Of a stretch of 26,920 nucleotides of DNA, positions 5,742 through 13,535 are shown piece after piece. The notes under the pieces are model-generated. The model had not been told where the DNA came from. It saw only the letters and a list, made by a program, of their open reading frames with translations, and did not search any database. This stretch comes from Bacillota bacterium (GTDB taxonomy: Bacteria; Bacillota_I; Bacilli_A; RFN20; CAG-288). Location: positions 1 through 26,920 of the forward strand of contig JAEWSP010000025.1 of assembly GCA_023459795.1 (NCBI GenBank), in the 5' to 3' direction. The position numbers and the translations under genes are program-made. Position 1 is the stretch's first letter. The number at the start of each line of letters is the position of its first letter.

Positions 5742-8700
5742 ATGAGCCCTAAAACATGCCTATGTAAGCGGTACAAAGAAATGTCCGACTTCTCGTTCTT
5801 CGATTCTTTTTCATACCCTGTATTCATCAGCGATGACAAAACCGGAAAGCTTTTCTATTTCAACAAAATAGCTTCTGCCAGGTACCATCCTACCCATGGG
5901 TGCATCACGGATTCTTTCATCGGACTAGACAAGCAGGATGTCCCTAGCTATTACTTCCGACCTGCCAAGCCCGCTTCCCTAATCAGTTTTGATATTCTCT
6001 GGGATCATAGCCAGAGCAAACAGCTGAGGGTCTCTTTCCAGTTCCTTATGTGCCAAGGGGTCATCTACAAGCTTCTGATACTAGCAAGAACGGACGTCCT
6101 GGAAGCTAATCCGGAGAATGTCCTTTCTCCCAGCGGGAGGGAAAACCTCGTTTCCACCCTTTCCAGCTTTTTGGCTCAGGAGAAGGATTCCGTAAAAGCA
6201 CTGCAGAAAGCAAAGAAGCTTCTTGCCAAAAGTTTCCAGGCAAAGCAAACTCATGTCTTTTCCCTCCACGAGGAAGGAAAACGGAAATTCCTTTCCTGGA
6301 ATCCCGGGAAAACCAAAAAGGAAGTTTCCATCCGTAAAACCGCTCTTTCCTATCTTCTTCCCTACCTGAAGGCAGGGAAGCCGGTATTCCTTAGGAAAAC
6401 CGCTCACGACAAATACGGAGAAGTCATGGCATACGGGGAACTCGTAGGCCACAGTGTCTCTTCTTTGATCATGGCTCCCATCCTTGTCAATAAAGTCTTC
6501 CATGGTTTCTTTACCATCGAGGATTCCCCTATCGACAAACTGGGTGCCGTTTCCAGTGCCCTGACTTCGACTGCCGAGCTCCTTGGACTGATCCTAAGCA
6601 AAACCGCCATGATGGATGCCCTGAGCCGGGACAAGGTCACTCATTTCCTGACCTCGCAGGTCTTCAATTCCTTCTTTCCGAGAATCCGGGAACGTTACGG
6701 CCAGAAGCCTCTGACCTATATTGCTATGGTCTTAGATGGCTATGAGGTGTATCAGACCTTCTACGGAGAGGAGAAGAGCAATCTTTTCCTGCAGGAAGTC
6801 TCCTATTTCATTCAGAACCATATTCCGGAGCTCTTGATGGGATATAGATCCAGCATCGGAACGAATTTCGGTTTTCTCCTGAATGCAACTCGGGAAGAGA
6901 GCGAGAAAGCGTGCATGCGGATCTACAATTTCATCGAGGAAGCGCATAAGGATGTAAGCCTTAAGCCTAAGTTCGGACTTTATTTCCTCAGCCCGGAATC
7001 GAAGGATATCGCCGAAGCGGAGAGCAAAGGCTACTTTGCCCTCAAGGAAGCATTGGGAGACCAGCAGAAAGTCTTCGCTTTCTATGATGAGAAAGCCCTC
7101 GGCATCGAGAAGGAGAAGAGCCAGTATGCCGCCACCTTCCAGAAGGGCCTTAAAAACCATGAATTTGTTCTGTATATCCAGCCGAAATACAACATGGATT
7201 CCCTTTCCTATATCGGCGGAGAAGTCCTCTGCCGCTGGATGAGGGACGGGAAGATGATTCCTCCCAGTGCCTATATTCCCCTTTTCGAATCCAATGGCCT
7301 TATCAAAGACCTGGATCATTTCGTCCTGGTGGAGACCTGCAAGACCTTGCGGAGGGAACTGGATGCCGGATACGATCCTGTCCCGCTATCCTTCAATTAC
7401 TCCCGGGTAGATTTCTATGACGAGACCCTCTTCCTCAAGACCATCCGCATCATCGACCAGTATAAGATCCCCCATAACCGGATCCAGATCGAGATTACGG
7501 AAAGCGCCTATATCGAAATGAAGGACCGTATGCTCCGCTTCATCTCCCTCTGCCGGGAAAGCGGAATAGAAGTCTGGATGGATGATTTCGGCAGCGGCTA
7601 TTCCTCTCTGAACTCCCTGAAGGAGATGGATATCAATGGTATCAAACTGGACTATTACTTCATCAAGAACAAGAATACGGAGAATGCGGAGAAGAACCGG
7701 AAAGTCATCGAGGGATGCCTCGATCTTGCACGCTATCTCGATCTCAAGGTGATCGTAGAAGGTGTCGAAACCTTGGAAGAAGCAAGTTTCTTACATCAGA
7801 TCGGTGCCCGCTACATCCAAGGCTACCTGTACGGAAAACCTCTTCTCGTTCCGGATTACGAGAAGCTCATCACCAGCCACAACCAGGTAAGGGAGATCTA
7901 TTGCCCCCACCAGGGAGTCGATATCCTTCCGGAGCTCAAGGACCCCGGCTCCGTCGCTAACTTCCTGATGCAGGACTCCCTTCTTCCGATGGCTCTCTTC
8001 AAAGTCGTCAACGGAAAAGGCCTGATCGAAATCTCCAACCATTCCTTCAAGGACCTGCATCTTTTCCCGAACTTCCAGGTCGGTACTCTGGATGAGATCA
8101 TTCAAAGTGCCGGACTTGGAGAAAACCTGGAAACCCTCAAGATCCTCTTCACGATGGCACCGGGTGCTGACAAACGGCCTCTCACCAAGACTTTTGTCTT
8201 GAAGCAGAAGAACGGAAGCGACATTTCCGTCAGCGTCGGCGTGAACAAGCTTATGTCCGGTGACCAGGTCTCTTATTTTCTCATCCAGCTCGACTTCTCC
8301 AAGAACCGTTACTCCCTCTCTAGCGACCTTAGGATGCTTACCCTTCCTACCCTTGGGTATCTCTTTAGCGGAGTACCTTTCGGAGTGATGGCTTTCGGAG
8401 AGGACAAGAAGATCCTATTCGTGAACAGGGAAATGCAGTCCCTCTTCCCGAGAGCCCGGAAATACGCTTCTCTTTCCGATGTCTTCCTGGAATGGGCAAA
8501 CGAAGGCTCTGACCCCCTTATGGAAACCGGGAAGACCATCATCTACTACTCCAGGAACCTGAAGGAGTTTATCTCCATCCATACCGTCGAAATGTCCCAG
8601 GAAGGCGGAAAGATGAAAGTCTCCTTCTTCAACAAGATCGATTCCAGGAAGGAAGAGGAGGACATGGATCAGAGCTTCTATGCCCGGATGTCCAACGCCC

Positions 8701-9527
8701 TCTTCGGAGTCGTCGAAATGTATACCGAGATCAACCTTTCCGGGAACAGCTTCCAGCAGGTCCATTTCAGCAGCGAGAACTATTTCGGTGCTCCGGAGAC
8801 CGGAAACTACGAGGAAAGCCTGGAAACACATATAATTCCAACCCTTTCCGGGGATTCCGTCAAAGAGGCAAAAGAGCTTTCTACTCTTTCCCTTATCGCC
8901 AAGGAAAAAGCAGGGATCAAACACTTCTCGTCTGTTTTCCGTCTGAAGAACAAACAGAAGTGGCTTAGGAACTTCGGAACATTCTTCCGGAAAGGGAGCC
9001 TCCCTTTCTGCTCCATCTTCACCGTGGACGTAACGGATACGTTCCTTAGGGACTTCGATTCCCTGACCGGACTATTGAACCGCGGTGCCGGGGAAAGGAC
9101 TACGAACGAATACATAGACGCCCATCTCGGTGCGCATCTCGGAATCGTCCTCATGGATATCGATTACTTCAAGAAGATCGATGACGACTACGGGCATCTT
9201 GTCGGCGACAAGGTTCTGGTCGGAATCAGCAAGCTTCTCCAGCAGCTTTCTCCGGACTCGTTCGGCCCCGGAATCCGTTTCGGCGGAGACGAATTCGGTT
9301 TCCTTGTCAAAGACCCGGAGTATTTCAACGCTGCCAGGATCTCTTCCCTCTTCCTTCCCGGCCTCTCCTCCCTTTCCAAATCCCTTTCCTTCCCCCATCC
9401 TATCCAGCTTTCCATCGGCCTTTCCCTTTCCCCGAAAGATGGAACGGACTTCGATGACTTGTATGTAGCTGCGGATACGAAGATGTACGAAGAAAAGAAG
9501 AGACATCACGCCTTAAGAAAGGATTGA
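5742..9527 (+). CDS. bifunctional c-di-GMP protein: PAS-GAF-degenerate GGDEF-EAL-PAS-like x3-GGDEF
   Basis: A 1261-residue soluble protein with no TM helix. Domains in order: PAS-like (about 20-115), GAF-like (150-275), a GGDEF-fold region that has lost its signature (290-440), EAL (465-720), three PAS-like modules (about 740-1100; YTEINL and SIFTVDVTD mark the last) and a C-terminal GGDEF (1105-1255). The EAL catalytic set is intact: Glu494 in GGEVLCRW, EITES, MDDFGSGYSS (Asp614, Asp615), GIKLD, VEGVET (Glu673). The C-terminal cyclase has MDIDYFKK, DDYGH and GGDEF at 1181-1185. It can therefore be predicted both to make c-di-GMP and to hydrolyse it to pGpG, under control of sensory domains. 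The order EAL then GGDEF is the reverse of the usual one. It is the first of three tandem paralogs; the second begins 40 bases on. The start is supported by AAAGGA 8 bases upstream. Confidence 0.9.
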   Translation: MSPKTCLCKRYKEMSDFSFFDSFSYPVFISDDKTGKLFYFNKIASARYHPTHGCITDSFIGLDKQDVPSYYFRPAKPASLISFDILWDHSQSKQLRVSFQFLMCQGVIYKLLILARTDVLEANPENVLSPSGRENLVSTLSSFLAQEKDSVKALQKAKKLLAKSFQAKQTHVFSLHEEGKRKFLSWNPGKTKKEVSIRKTALSYLLPYLKAGKPVFLRKTAHDKYGEVMAYGELVGHSVSSLIMAPILVNKVFHGFFTIEDSPIDKLGAVSSALTSTAELLGLILSKTAMMDALSRDKVTHFLTSQVFNSFFPRIRERYGQKPLTYIAMVLDGYEVYQTFYGEEKSNLFLQEVSYFIQNHIPELLMGYRSSIGTNFGFLLNATREESEKACMRIYNFIEEAHKDVSLKPKFGLYFLSPESKDIAEAESKGYFALKEALGDQQKVFAFYDEKALGIEKEKSQYAATFQKGLKNHEFVLYIQPKYNMDSLSYIGGEVLCRWMRDGKMIPPSAYIPLFESNGLIKDLDHFVLVETCKTLRRELDAGYDPVPLSFNYSRVDFYDETLFLKTIRIIDQYKIPHNRIQIEITESAYIEMKDRMLRFISLCRESGIEVWMDDFGSGYSSLNSLKEMDINGIKLDYYFIKNKNTENAEKNRKVIEGCLDLARYLDLKVIVEGVETLEEASFLHQIGARYIQGYLYGKPLLVPDYEKLITSHNQVREIYCPHQGVDILPELKDPGSVANFLMQDSLLPMALFKVVNGKGLIEISNHSFKDLHLFPNFQVGTLDEIIQSAGLGENLETLKILFTMAPGADKRPLTKTFVLKQKNGSDISVSVGVNKLMSGDQVSYFLIQLDFSKNRYSLSSDLRMLTLPTLGYLFSGVPFGVMAFGEDKKILFVNREMQSLFPRARKYASLSDVFLEWANEGSDPLMETGKTIIYYSRNLKEFISIHTVEMSQEGGKMKVSFFNKIDSRKEEEDMDQSFYARMSNALFGVVEMYTEINLSGNSFQQVHFSSENYFGAPETGNYEESLETHIIPTLSGDSVKEAKELSTLSLIAKEKAGIKHFSSVFRLKNKQKWLRNFGTFFRKGSLPFCSIFTVDVTDTFLRDFDSLTGLLNRGAGERTTNEYIDAHLGAHLGIVLMDIDYFKKIDDDYGHLVGDKVLVGISKLLQQLSPDSFGPGIRFGGDEFGFLVKDPEYFNAARISSLFLPGLSSLSKSLSFPHPIQLSIGLSLSPKDGTDFDDLYVAADTKMYEEKKRHHALRKD

Positions 9528-9567
9528 TCCATTTCGGAAGCCTGGGAATCGGAAAGTTATTCATGTT

Positions 9568-10059
9568 ATGAAGACAAATCATGATGATTCACAAAGCGGT
9601 TATCTCATCCTGAAGGATTTCTCGTGCTATGACACTAATCCCCTTCCGATCTTTGCGGCGGATATCACAAACGACAGGATTGTATATGTAAACCCCGTGA
9701 TGAAGGCACTCCTCAAAGGCAAAGTTCCTCCGCACTGCTACGAGATCGTAAACAAGAACGGCCGTTCCTGTGTCGGCTGCTACTTCAAGAATCCGAACCA
9801 CCTCCCAACCTCCTTGGCTTCCTGGGAATACATGAGCACGGCCTTCCAAAAAAAGTTTCCGTGTCTCCGTAATCCTGGCCAAGACCAAGGAAGGAGTCTC
9901 GAGGCTTCATTTCTTCAGAACCCTGGAAGCAATCGAATCCAGCAAAGACAATTCCCTTCCCTACCCGGAGAGGGAAGCCGTCCTTGCCCAGATCTCCCGC
10001 CATATGCAGAAGGAGAAGGATACGGAGAAGGCCCTATCCGATTCCCTTCTCTCCTTTAG
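9568..10059 (+). CDS. 5' part of the second c-di-GMP paralog (PAS region), cut off by a frame change
   Basis: As read, this frame gives 163 residues, but only about the first 95 are genuine. PIFAADITNDRIVYVNPVMK is a PAS start, followed by HCYEIVNKNGRSCVGCYF, a Cys-rich block seen in PAS domains of related GGDEF/EAL proteins (CYxxxxGRxxPCxxC). At the A7 run 9848-9854 the sensible protein passes to the next frame; the codons after it in this frame are noise and end at TAG 10057-10059. Dropping one A gives AFQKSFRVSVILAK, which lines up with QLRVSFQFL at the same place in the first paralog. The start ATG lies 40 bases after the first paralog's stop, with GGAAAG about 11 bases upstream, so the two are in one transcript. 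Confidence 0.75.
   Translation: MKTNHDDSQSGYLILKDFSCYDTNPLPIFAADITNDRIVYVNPVMKALLKGKVPPHCYEIVNKNGRSCVGCYFKNPNHLPTSLASWEYMSTAFQKKFPCLRNPGQDQGRSLEASFLQNPGSNRIQQRQFPSLPGEGSRPCPDLPPYAEGEGYGEGPIRFPSLL
9848..9854 (+). repeat. A7 homopolymer at the frame change
   Basis: A run of seven A separates two reading frames of what is otherwise one continuous gene. A run of six (or nine) would make the 9568-13315 frame whole. Runs of this kind are prone to replication slippage, RNA polymerase slippage and sequencing miscalls. Confidence 0.8.
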
Positions 10060-13000
10060 GAAGGCAATCGGCGCCAAAGGCGCCCATTTCTTCCTGATAG
10101 AGAGGAAGAACAAGAAGAAAACCCTCTACCGAGCAGGAACGGACAGTTCCCCGTTCCCTTATTCCGTTCTGTCTCCGCTTGCCCCTTACCTGAAGGAAGC
10201 CCGTCCGGTTCTTTTCGAACAGATGGGTTCCTCGAAGTCGGAGATAATTTGCTATGAGAAGATCCTCGGAAAGAAAGCAAAGAATTTCCTTCTGGTTCCG
10301 GTGTTCTTCGAATCCCGTCTCTTCGGTTTCCTAACGGCTGAGACTTTCAGCACCGCAAAGCTAGGAGAGCTTTCCTCCTTCCTCCAATCCGTTTCCGGAT
10401 ATATCGGCCTAGGCCTGGAGAAGAGAGGCCTCCTCGATATCCTCAACAAGGATCCCGTTACCGGGGTCATGCTTCTCCGTTCCTTCCAGGAAAGCTTCTC
10501 CGGGGTACTAAGAAAGAACTTCCGTCCGCTGAATACCTATTTTGTCGTTCTCAATCTGCACGGCTTTGTTTCTTTCCAGGCATTCTTCGGAGAGAAAAGA
10601 GCAGCCAGATGCCTGAAGGAGACAGCCTCCTACCTTTCCGCTCTTCCTTCCCTTCTCCTTCTTGGCAAAAGCAAGGACATTCCGACTTTCTACATGCTCC
10701 TTTCCGGCGACAAAGGCACTATCGAAAAAGAACTCGTAGGGATCGGGCAGCTATTGGATGTTACCTATCCGGAAGTTTCCCTGGCCCCCTGCACCGGCAT
10801 CTACCCGGTTCCGGAGAAGAGAACTACTTATGCCGAAGGAAAGAACAAGTCGGAATATGCCCTCAATTATGCTATCGCCCATCATTCCTCATCCCAGGAC
10901 TATGGGTTGGAGCTGGTAGAAAAGGAGAAGGAGAAAGCAGCGATCATCGCTGCTTTTTCTTCTTCCTTGGCTGCAAACGAATTCGTTCCCTATATCCAGC
11001 CAAAATACAATATCCAGGACCAGTCCTACTCCGGAGGGGAAGTCCTCTGCAGATGGAACAGGAACGGGAAGATGGTTTCGCCCGGGGTCTTCATTCCGAT
11101 CTTCGAGGAAAACGGCCAGATCCGTCTGTTGGACCGCTATATGCTGATTGAAACCTGCAAGGTACTTCGCCGGGAGCTGGATTCCGGAATGTCTCCCGTT
11201 CCTCTCTCCTTCAACTATTCCCGGATCGATTTCCTCGACCAGGAGCTCTTCGACAAGACCCTCTCTATCATCGACCACTACCAGATTCCGCATCAGCTTA
11301 TCCAGATTGAAATCACGGAATCCTCCTATATCTCCGAAAAGGACCGGATTCTGGATTTTGCGGATAAATCCATTAAAGCCGGAATTGCCATTCTTATGGA
11401 TGATTTCGGGAGCGGTTATTCTTCCCTAAATTCCCTTAAGGAGATGGATATCTCCGGATTGAAGCTTGACTATGCCTTCCTGAGGAACTTCGATAAGGCA
11501 AACGGAGACAAGAACCGGAGAATCATCGAAGGGACCATCGATATCGCCAGGTCCCTGGATATCTCGATCATCGTCGAAGGGGTCGAGACCGTGGAAGAAG
11601 TGAAGTACTTCGACCAGATGGGCGTGAAGTACATCCAGGGTTACTTCTTCGGAAAGCCGATGCCGGTTGCGGAATTCGAGAAGGTCCTTTCCGAGAAGCA
11701 TCAGGTCTTTGACATCCACGTTTCCCACGACCCTCTTCTCTCCGAGCTTAGGAACCCGACCACTTCCGCCAACTTCCTCTTCCAGAACTCCAATACTCCC
11801 CGGGCCCTGATAAAGGTGATCAACGGGTCTGTCGTTCTGGAACTCGGAAATGCGGCCTTCAATGCCCTCCACTTCGTAAACCAGAACGAGATGACTCCTC
11901 TTCCGATACTCCTGGAAAGACTAGGCCTTGCTAACCAGAAGGAGGAAATCCTGGCTCTCTTCTCTTCCGCCCCCGGAACGGAATCCTACAACTCTTCCAT
12001 GAAGATCACCCTGGCAAGAGACAATGTCCCGCCGATAGTCGCAAAAATCGGGGTCAATACCCTCTTCCGGGAGAAAGGCTTCTCCTACTATCTGATCCAG
12101 CTTGATTTTGCCGAGAACAAGTATACCCTCTCCTCCGATTTCTCCGTCCTCCCTCTGGAAACCCTCGCTCTCCTCACGGAGGATTCCCCTATCGGTGTAT
12201 TTGCCTTCGATCAGGATGACAACATCCACTACGTGAACAAGAAAATGCAGGAGTTTGTTCCGGATTGCCGGAAAGGCGCCTCCATCCATGAGTTGTTCGG
12301 GGAATGGGCAAACGGAACCCTTTCTCCCTTCTCTGTCCACAGGAAGTCCCAGATCTGCTACCTTCCCCGTCTTGGCTGCAATGTCTTCCTCTATAGCATA
12401 GGGATGAAGAGCGGTGCCAACCCGATGACAATCGTTCATTTCTGCCCCTCCAATCTTTTCCTCCAAAGCAGCGAAGGGCCGCTCACCACTTCCGAAAGGA
12501 TTGCTTCTTCCTTGAAGGGTGTCGCGGATATCTATACGGAGATCAACCTTGCCACCGGACAGTACCGGCAGATCCATATCACGAACGATCTATTGAACGG
12601 CATTCCGGCTGTCGGACAGTACGAGGACCTTTATTCCGTAGCCAAGGACAGCCTCTCCGGGAACGAAAGCGCAAACGTAAAAGGCGACCTCAACCTGCAG
12701 TCCTTGCGGGAGAAGGCCGAATCCGGAGAGAAATACTTCACAGCCGAATACCAGCTGAAAGGCGACAAGAAATGGTGCCGGATACTAGGAACCGTCCTGA
12801 AGCAGAGCGATGCGGATTATGCGACTCTCTTCGTCATCGACAATACGGTTGCCCACCTCCGGGAAACGGATCTCGTCTCGGGAAGCTACAGCAAGACCTG
12901 GGGGAAGCTGTATATGGACGACTATCTCCTCTCCCATGCAGGGGTTGTTGTCGGATACGGGCTTTTGGAGATCGCCAACCTCAGGGAGATCAACGAGAAA

Positions 13001-13315
13001 TACGGCCATAAGATGGGAGACATCGTCCTTTCCGAAGTCGGAAAGGCGATGATGCTCTTCCCCCATGACCGGATCCTTTATCCGACCAGGATGTGCGGAG
13101 ACGATTTCGCCTTCCTGCTGCTGAAGAAGAAAGACCAGAACAGGAAGGAGCTGTCCTCCCTCCTCATTCCTAAATGCCAGGCCATCGAGAAGAAGCTCGG
13201 GCTATCCACCTCTCTCGATGCCAGGATTGCCCTCGTCTTCTTCCAGAAGGACGGAGACAATTCGGAAGCCCTCTATGAGGCAGCCGACGGATTGCTCTGC
13301 GGAAGCGAGAAGTAA
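10004..13315 (+). CDS. main part of second c-di-GMP paralog: GAF-degenerate GGDEF-EAL-PAS-like-degenerate GGDEF
   Basis: The reading frame is open from 9848; 10004 is only its first ATG and has no ribosome binding site. Joined to the preceding fragment by omitting one base, the protein is 1248 residues, close to the 1261 of the first paralog. The EAL domain keeps its catalytic residues: Glu at 11039 in GGEVLCRW, EITES, MDDFGSGYSS at 11396-11425, GLKLD, VEGVET. Long segments such as VPLSFNYSRIDF and SSLNSLKEMDI are almost the same as in the first paralog. The C-terminal cyclase domain is decayed: GGDEF has become CGDDF (13094-13108), MDIDxF has become LEIANL and the TGLxNR box is VSGSYS. The predicted product is a c-di-GMP phosphodiesterase whose cyclase domain is inactive or regulatory. 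Whether it is made depends on the frame change upstream. Confidence 0.85.
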   Translation: MQKEKDTEKALSDSLLSFRKAIGAKGAHFFLIERKNKKKTLYRAGTDSSPFPYSVLSPLAPYLKEARPVLFEQMGSSKSEIICYEKILGKKAKNFLLVPVFFESRLFGFLTAETFSTAKLGELSSFLQSVSGYIGLGLEKRGLLDILNKDPVTGVMLLRSFQESFSGVLRKNFRPLNTYFVVLNLHGFVSFQAFFGEKRAARCLKETASYLSALPSLLLLGKSKDIPTFYMLLSGDKGTIEKELVGIGQLLDVTYPEVSLAPCTGIYPVPEKRTTYAEGKNKSEYALNYAIAHHSSSQDYGLELVEKEKEKAAIIAAFSSSLAANEFVPYIQPKYNIQDQSYSGGEVLCRWNRNGKMVSPGVFIPIFEENGQIRLLDRYMLIETCKVLRRELDSGMSPVPLSFNYSRIDFLDQELFDKTLSIIDHYQIPHQLIQIEITESSYISEKDRILDFADKSIKAGIAILMDDFGSGYSSLNSLKEMDISGLKLDYAFLRNFDKANGDKNRRIIEGTIDIARSLDISIIVEGVETVEEVKYFDQMGVKYIQGYFFGKPMPVAEFEKVLSEKHQVFDIHVSHDPLLSELRNPTTSANFLFQNSNTPRALIKVINGSVVLELGNAAFNALHFVNQNEMTPLPILLERLGLANQKEEILALFSSAPGTESYNSSMKITLARDNVPPIVAKIGVNTLFREKGFSYYLIQLDFAENKYTLSSDFSVLPLETLALLTEDSPIGVFAFDQDDNIHYVNKKMQEFVPDCRKGASIHELFGEWANGTLSPFSVHRKSQICYLPRLGCNVFLYSIGMKSGANPMTIVHFCPSNLFLQSSEGPLTTSERIASSLKGVADIYTEINLATGQYRQIHITNDLLNGIPAVGQYEDLYSVAKDSLSGNESANVKGDLNLQSLREKAESGEKYFTAEYQLKGDKKWCRILGTVLKQSDADYATLFVIDNTVAHLRETDLVSGSYSKTWGKLYMDDYLLSHAGVVVGYGLLEIANLREINEKYGHKMGDIVLSEVGKAMMLFPHDRILYPTRMCGDDFAFLLLKKKDQNRKELSSLLIPKCQAIEKKLGLSTSLDARIALVFFQKDGDNSEALYEAADGLLCGSEK

Positions 13316-13340
13316 AAAGGCGGTCCTTTCGCTTCTTCAT
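13302..13340 (+). terminator. possible weak terminator after the second paralog
   Basis: GAAGCGA (13302-13308) pairs with TCGCTTC (13329-13335) around an inner AAGG/CCTT stem, followed by TTCATTTT. The stem straddles the stop codon and the U tract is interrupted, so termination may be partial. Confidence 0.4.
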
Positions 13341-13355
13341 TTTGCCTCAAAATGA
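13337..13355. promoter_or_regulatory. 19-bp palindrome, candidate operator
   Basis: TCATTTTGCCTCAAAATGA is a perfect 8-bp inverted repeat around a 3-base centre. It lies 61 bases upstream of the -35 box of the third paralog and could be a regulator binding site or a small hairpin. I do not recognise the consensus. Confidence 0.4.
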
Positions 13356-13415
13356 CGGAATTTGCGTTTCAGAGCTCAATAACAACTGTTTTTGCGATTT
13401 TTTCAGTCTGCAAAG

Positions 13416-13444
13416 TTGACAAGAACCATTAAAATGGCTAAACT
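13416..13444 (+). promoter_or_regulatory. strong promoter of the third c-di-GMP paralog
   Basis: A consensus TTGACA (13416-13421), a 17-base spacer and TAAACT (13439-13444). Start near 13451 gives a leader of about 85 bases, unusually long for this window. The third paralog can thus be expressed apart from the first two. Confidence 0.75.
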
Positions 13445-13502
13445 TTGTTTTACTTGTTCTTGGTTTTCTTTTTTCCTTCAGGTTGGAATAGGACAGGAAG
13501 GA

Positions 13503-13517
13503 ATGGTTTGTTATTGA
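13503..13517 (+). other. candidate leader mini-ORF (MVCY)
   Basis: ATG GTT TGT TAT TGA is preceded by an excellent AGGAAGGA (about 13496-13503), while the real gene start at 13536 has no ribosome binding site within reach. The mini-ORF is in the same frame and stops 18 bases before that ATG, so ribosomes could reinitiate on the main gene. Functional status is inference. Confidence 0.35.
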
Positions 13518-13535
13518 TTTTTTGCAAAAAACCGA

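Noticed and set aside
9848..9855. Programmed -1 ribosomal frameshift at the A-AAA-AAG-like run
   Set aside because: A -1 slip would lead into the wrong frame. The downstream protein needs a +1 (or -2) change, so indel or RNA polymerase slippage explains it better.
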